64,000 nucleotides of DNA from Ignavibacteriaceae bacterium (GTDB taxonomy: Bacteria; Bacteroidota; Ignavibacteria; Ignavibacteriales; Ignavibacteriaceae), in assembly GCA_013360295.1 (NCBI GenBank), contig JABWCL010000018.1, forward strand, positions 16,699 through 80,698. The letters run 5' to 3'. Below the pieces are notes generated by a model. The model saw only the letters and a program-made list of their open reading frames with translations. It did not search any database and had not been told where the DNA came from. Both the position numbers and the translations under genes were made by a program. Of the stretch, positions 63,811 through 64,000 are shown one piece after another (positions within the stretch are counted from its first letter, which is position 1; the number at the start of each line of letters is the position of its first letter).

Positions 63811-64000
63811 TTACTTTACATACAACATCTTTATACTGCGGCTGTACACCGGGTTTCCCGTTTCTGCATCTCTTACATCCAGCCGGCAGATATAAGTTCC
63901 ACTGGCAAGCTTTATCCCTTTTAATTCCTCCGCTATCACGGGGTTTCCGAATTCGTACTCGTAATATCCCGCCGGCTGCTCTCCGTTTACCAATAATGCG
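63811..64000 (-). CDS. C-terminal fragment of a secreted protein with T9SS-type sorting domain
   Basis: The open frame runs off the right edge; about 62 codons are visible. LVNGEQPAGYYEYEF, LASGTYICRLDV and SIKMLYVK match the last strands of a type IX sorting domain. The N-terminal functional part lies outside the window. Confidence 0.7.
   Translation of the reverse strand, partial: ALLVNGEQPAGYYEYEFGNPVIAEELKGIKLASGTYICRLDVRDAETGNPVYSRSIKMLYVK

Overview
This window looks like a chromosomal segment from the Ignavibacteria / wider Bacteroidota-Chlorobi group. Six complete secreted proteins, and a seventh cut by the right edge, end in a type IX secretion sorting domain (PNPFNPST ... LKVYDLLGREIA ... 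GVYxYRL ... KMILIR). Intergenic DNA is rich in short A/T-rich and 'TTTGCGTCTCTGCG'-type repeats, and TTG or GTG starts are frequent. There are no rRNA genes, no CRISPR array and no complete insertion sequence. All calls come from reading the sequence; no database was searched.

Layout. 0.2-1.0 kb: a small cation-efflux protein. 1.5-4.4 kb: korDABC, a 2-oxoacid:ferredoxin oxidoreductase, behind a good sigma-54 (-24/-12) promoter match. 5.0-17.4 kb: a secreted-protein region with a polysaccharide-deacetylase-like protein, a LamG protein, three tandem 14-repeat YCF48-type beta-propeller paralogues sharing near-identical ends, a nucleotidyltransferase pair and a 7-repeat propeller protein. 17.6-21.9 kb: TauE/SafE permease, methyltransferase, RlpA-like protein and S9 peptidase. 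22.2-29.2 kb: a seven-gene operon led by a FadR-type GntR regulator. It encodes a meso-DAP-dehydrogenase-like enzyme, an unknown small protein, a fold-type-I PLP enzyme, a stand-alone aminomutase dimerisation-like domain, a B12-binding/TIM-barrel mutase and a P-loop protein. 29.6-33.1 kb: a WG-repeat protein, a YefM-YoeB toxin-antitoxin pair with TGTACA operators, rocD and a DUF2200 protein. 33.4-38.4 kb: hutH, hisS, tRNA-His and a purine permease. 38.6-39.4 kb: an MlaE-type permease.

39.4-52.0 kb is an A/T-rich putative defence island, almost all on the minus strand. It holds a HicB-like/DprA-like pair, a PIN-like protein with an ImmA/IrrE-like metallopeptidase, an sce7726-type nuclease, a Beta-family protein, a second metallopeptidase, a membrane-anchored protein, an Eco57I-type N6-adenine methyltransferase and a PLD-SNF2 helicase. 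52.2-55.4 kb returns to housekeeping genes (response regulator, DHFR-like reductase, transketolase). 55.4-60.7 kb is a compact plus-strand cluster of esterase, ATP-grasp, GCS2-type carboxylate-amine ligase, M29-type aminopeptidase and a second ATP-grasp-like protein, which looks like a pathway for an unknown small peptide. A hybrid histidine kinase follows.

The observations I rate highest are three. The tRNA-His has no encoded G-1 and carries G1-U72 and A73; it sits beside a HisRS of the alphaproteobacterial divergent type. The B12 operon appears to carry the domains of the ornithine/lysine aminomutases in a rearranged order. The amidoligase cluster at 55-61 kb may make an undescribed peptide metabolite.
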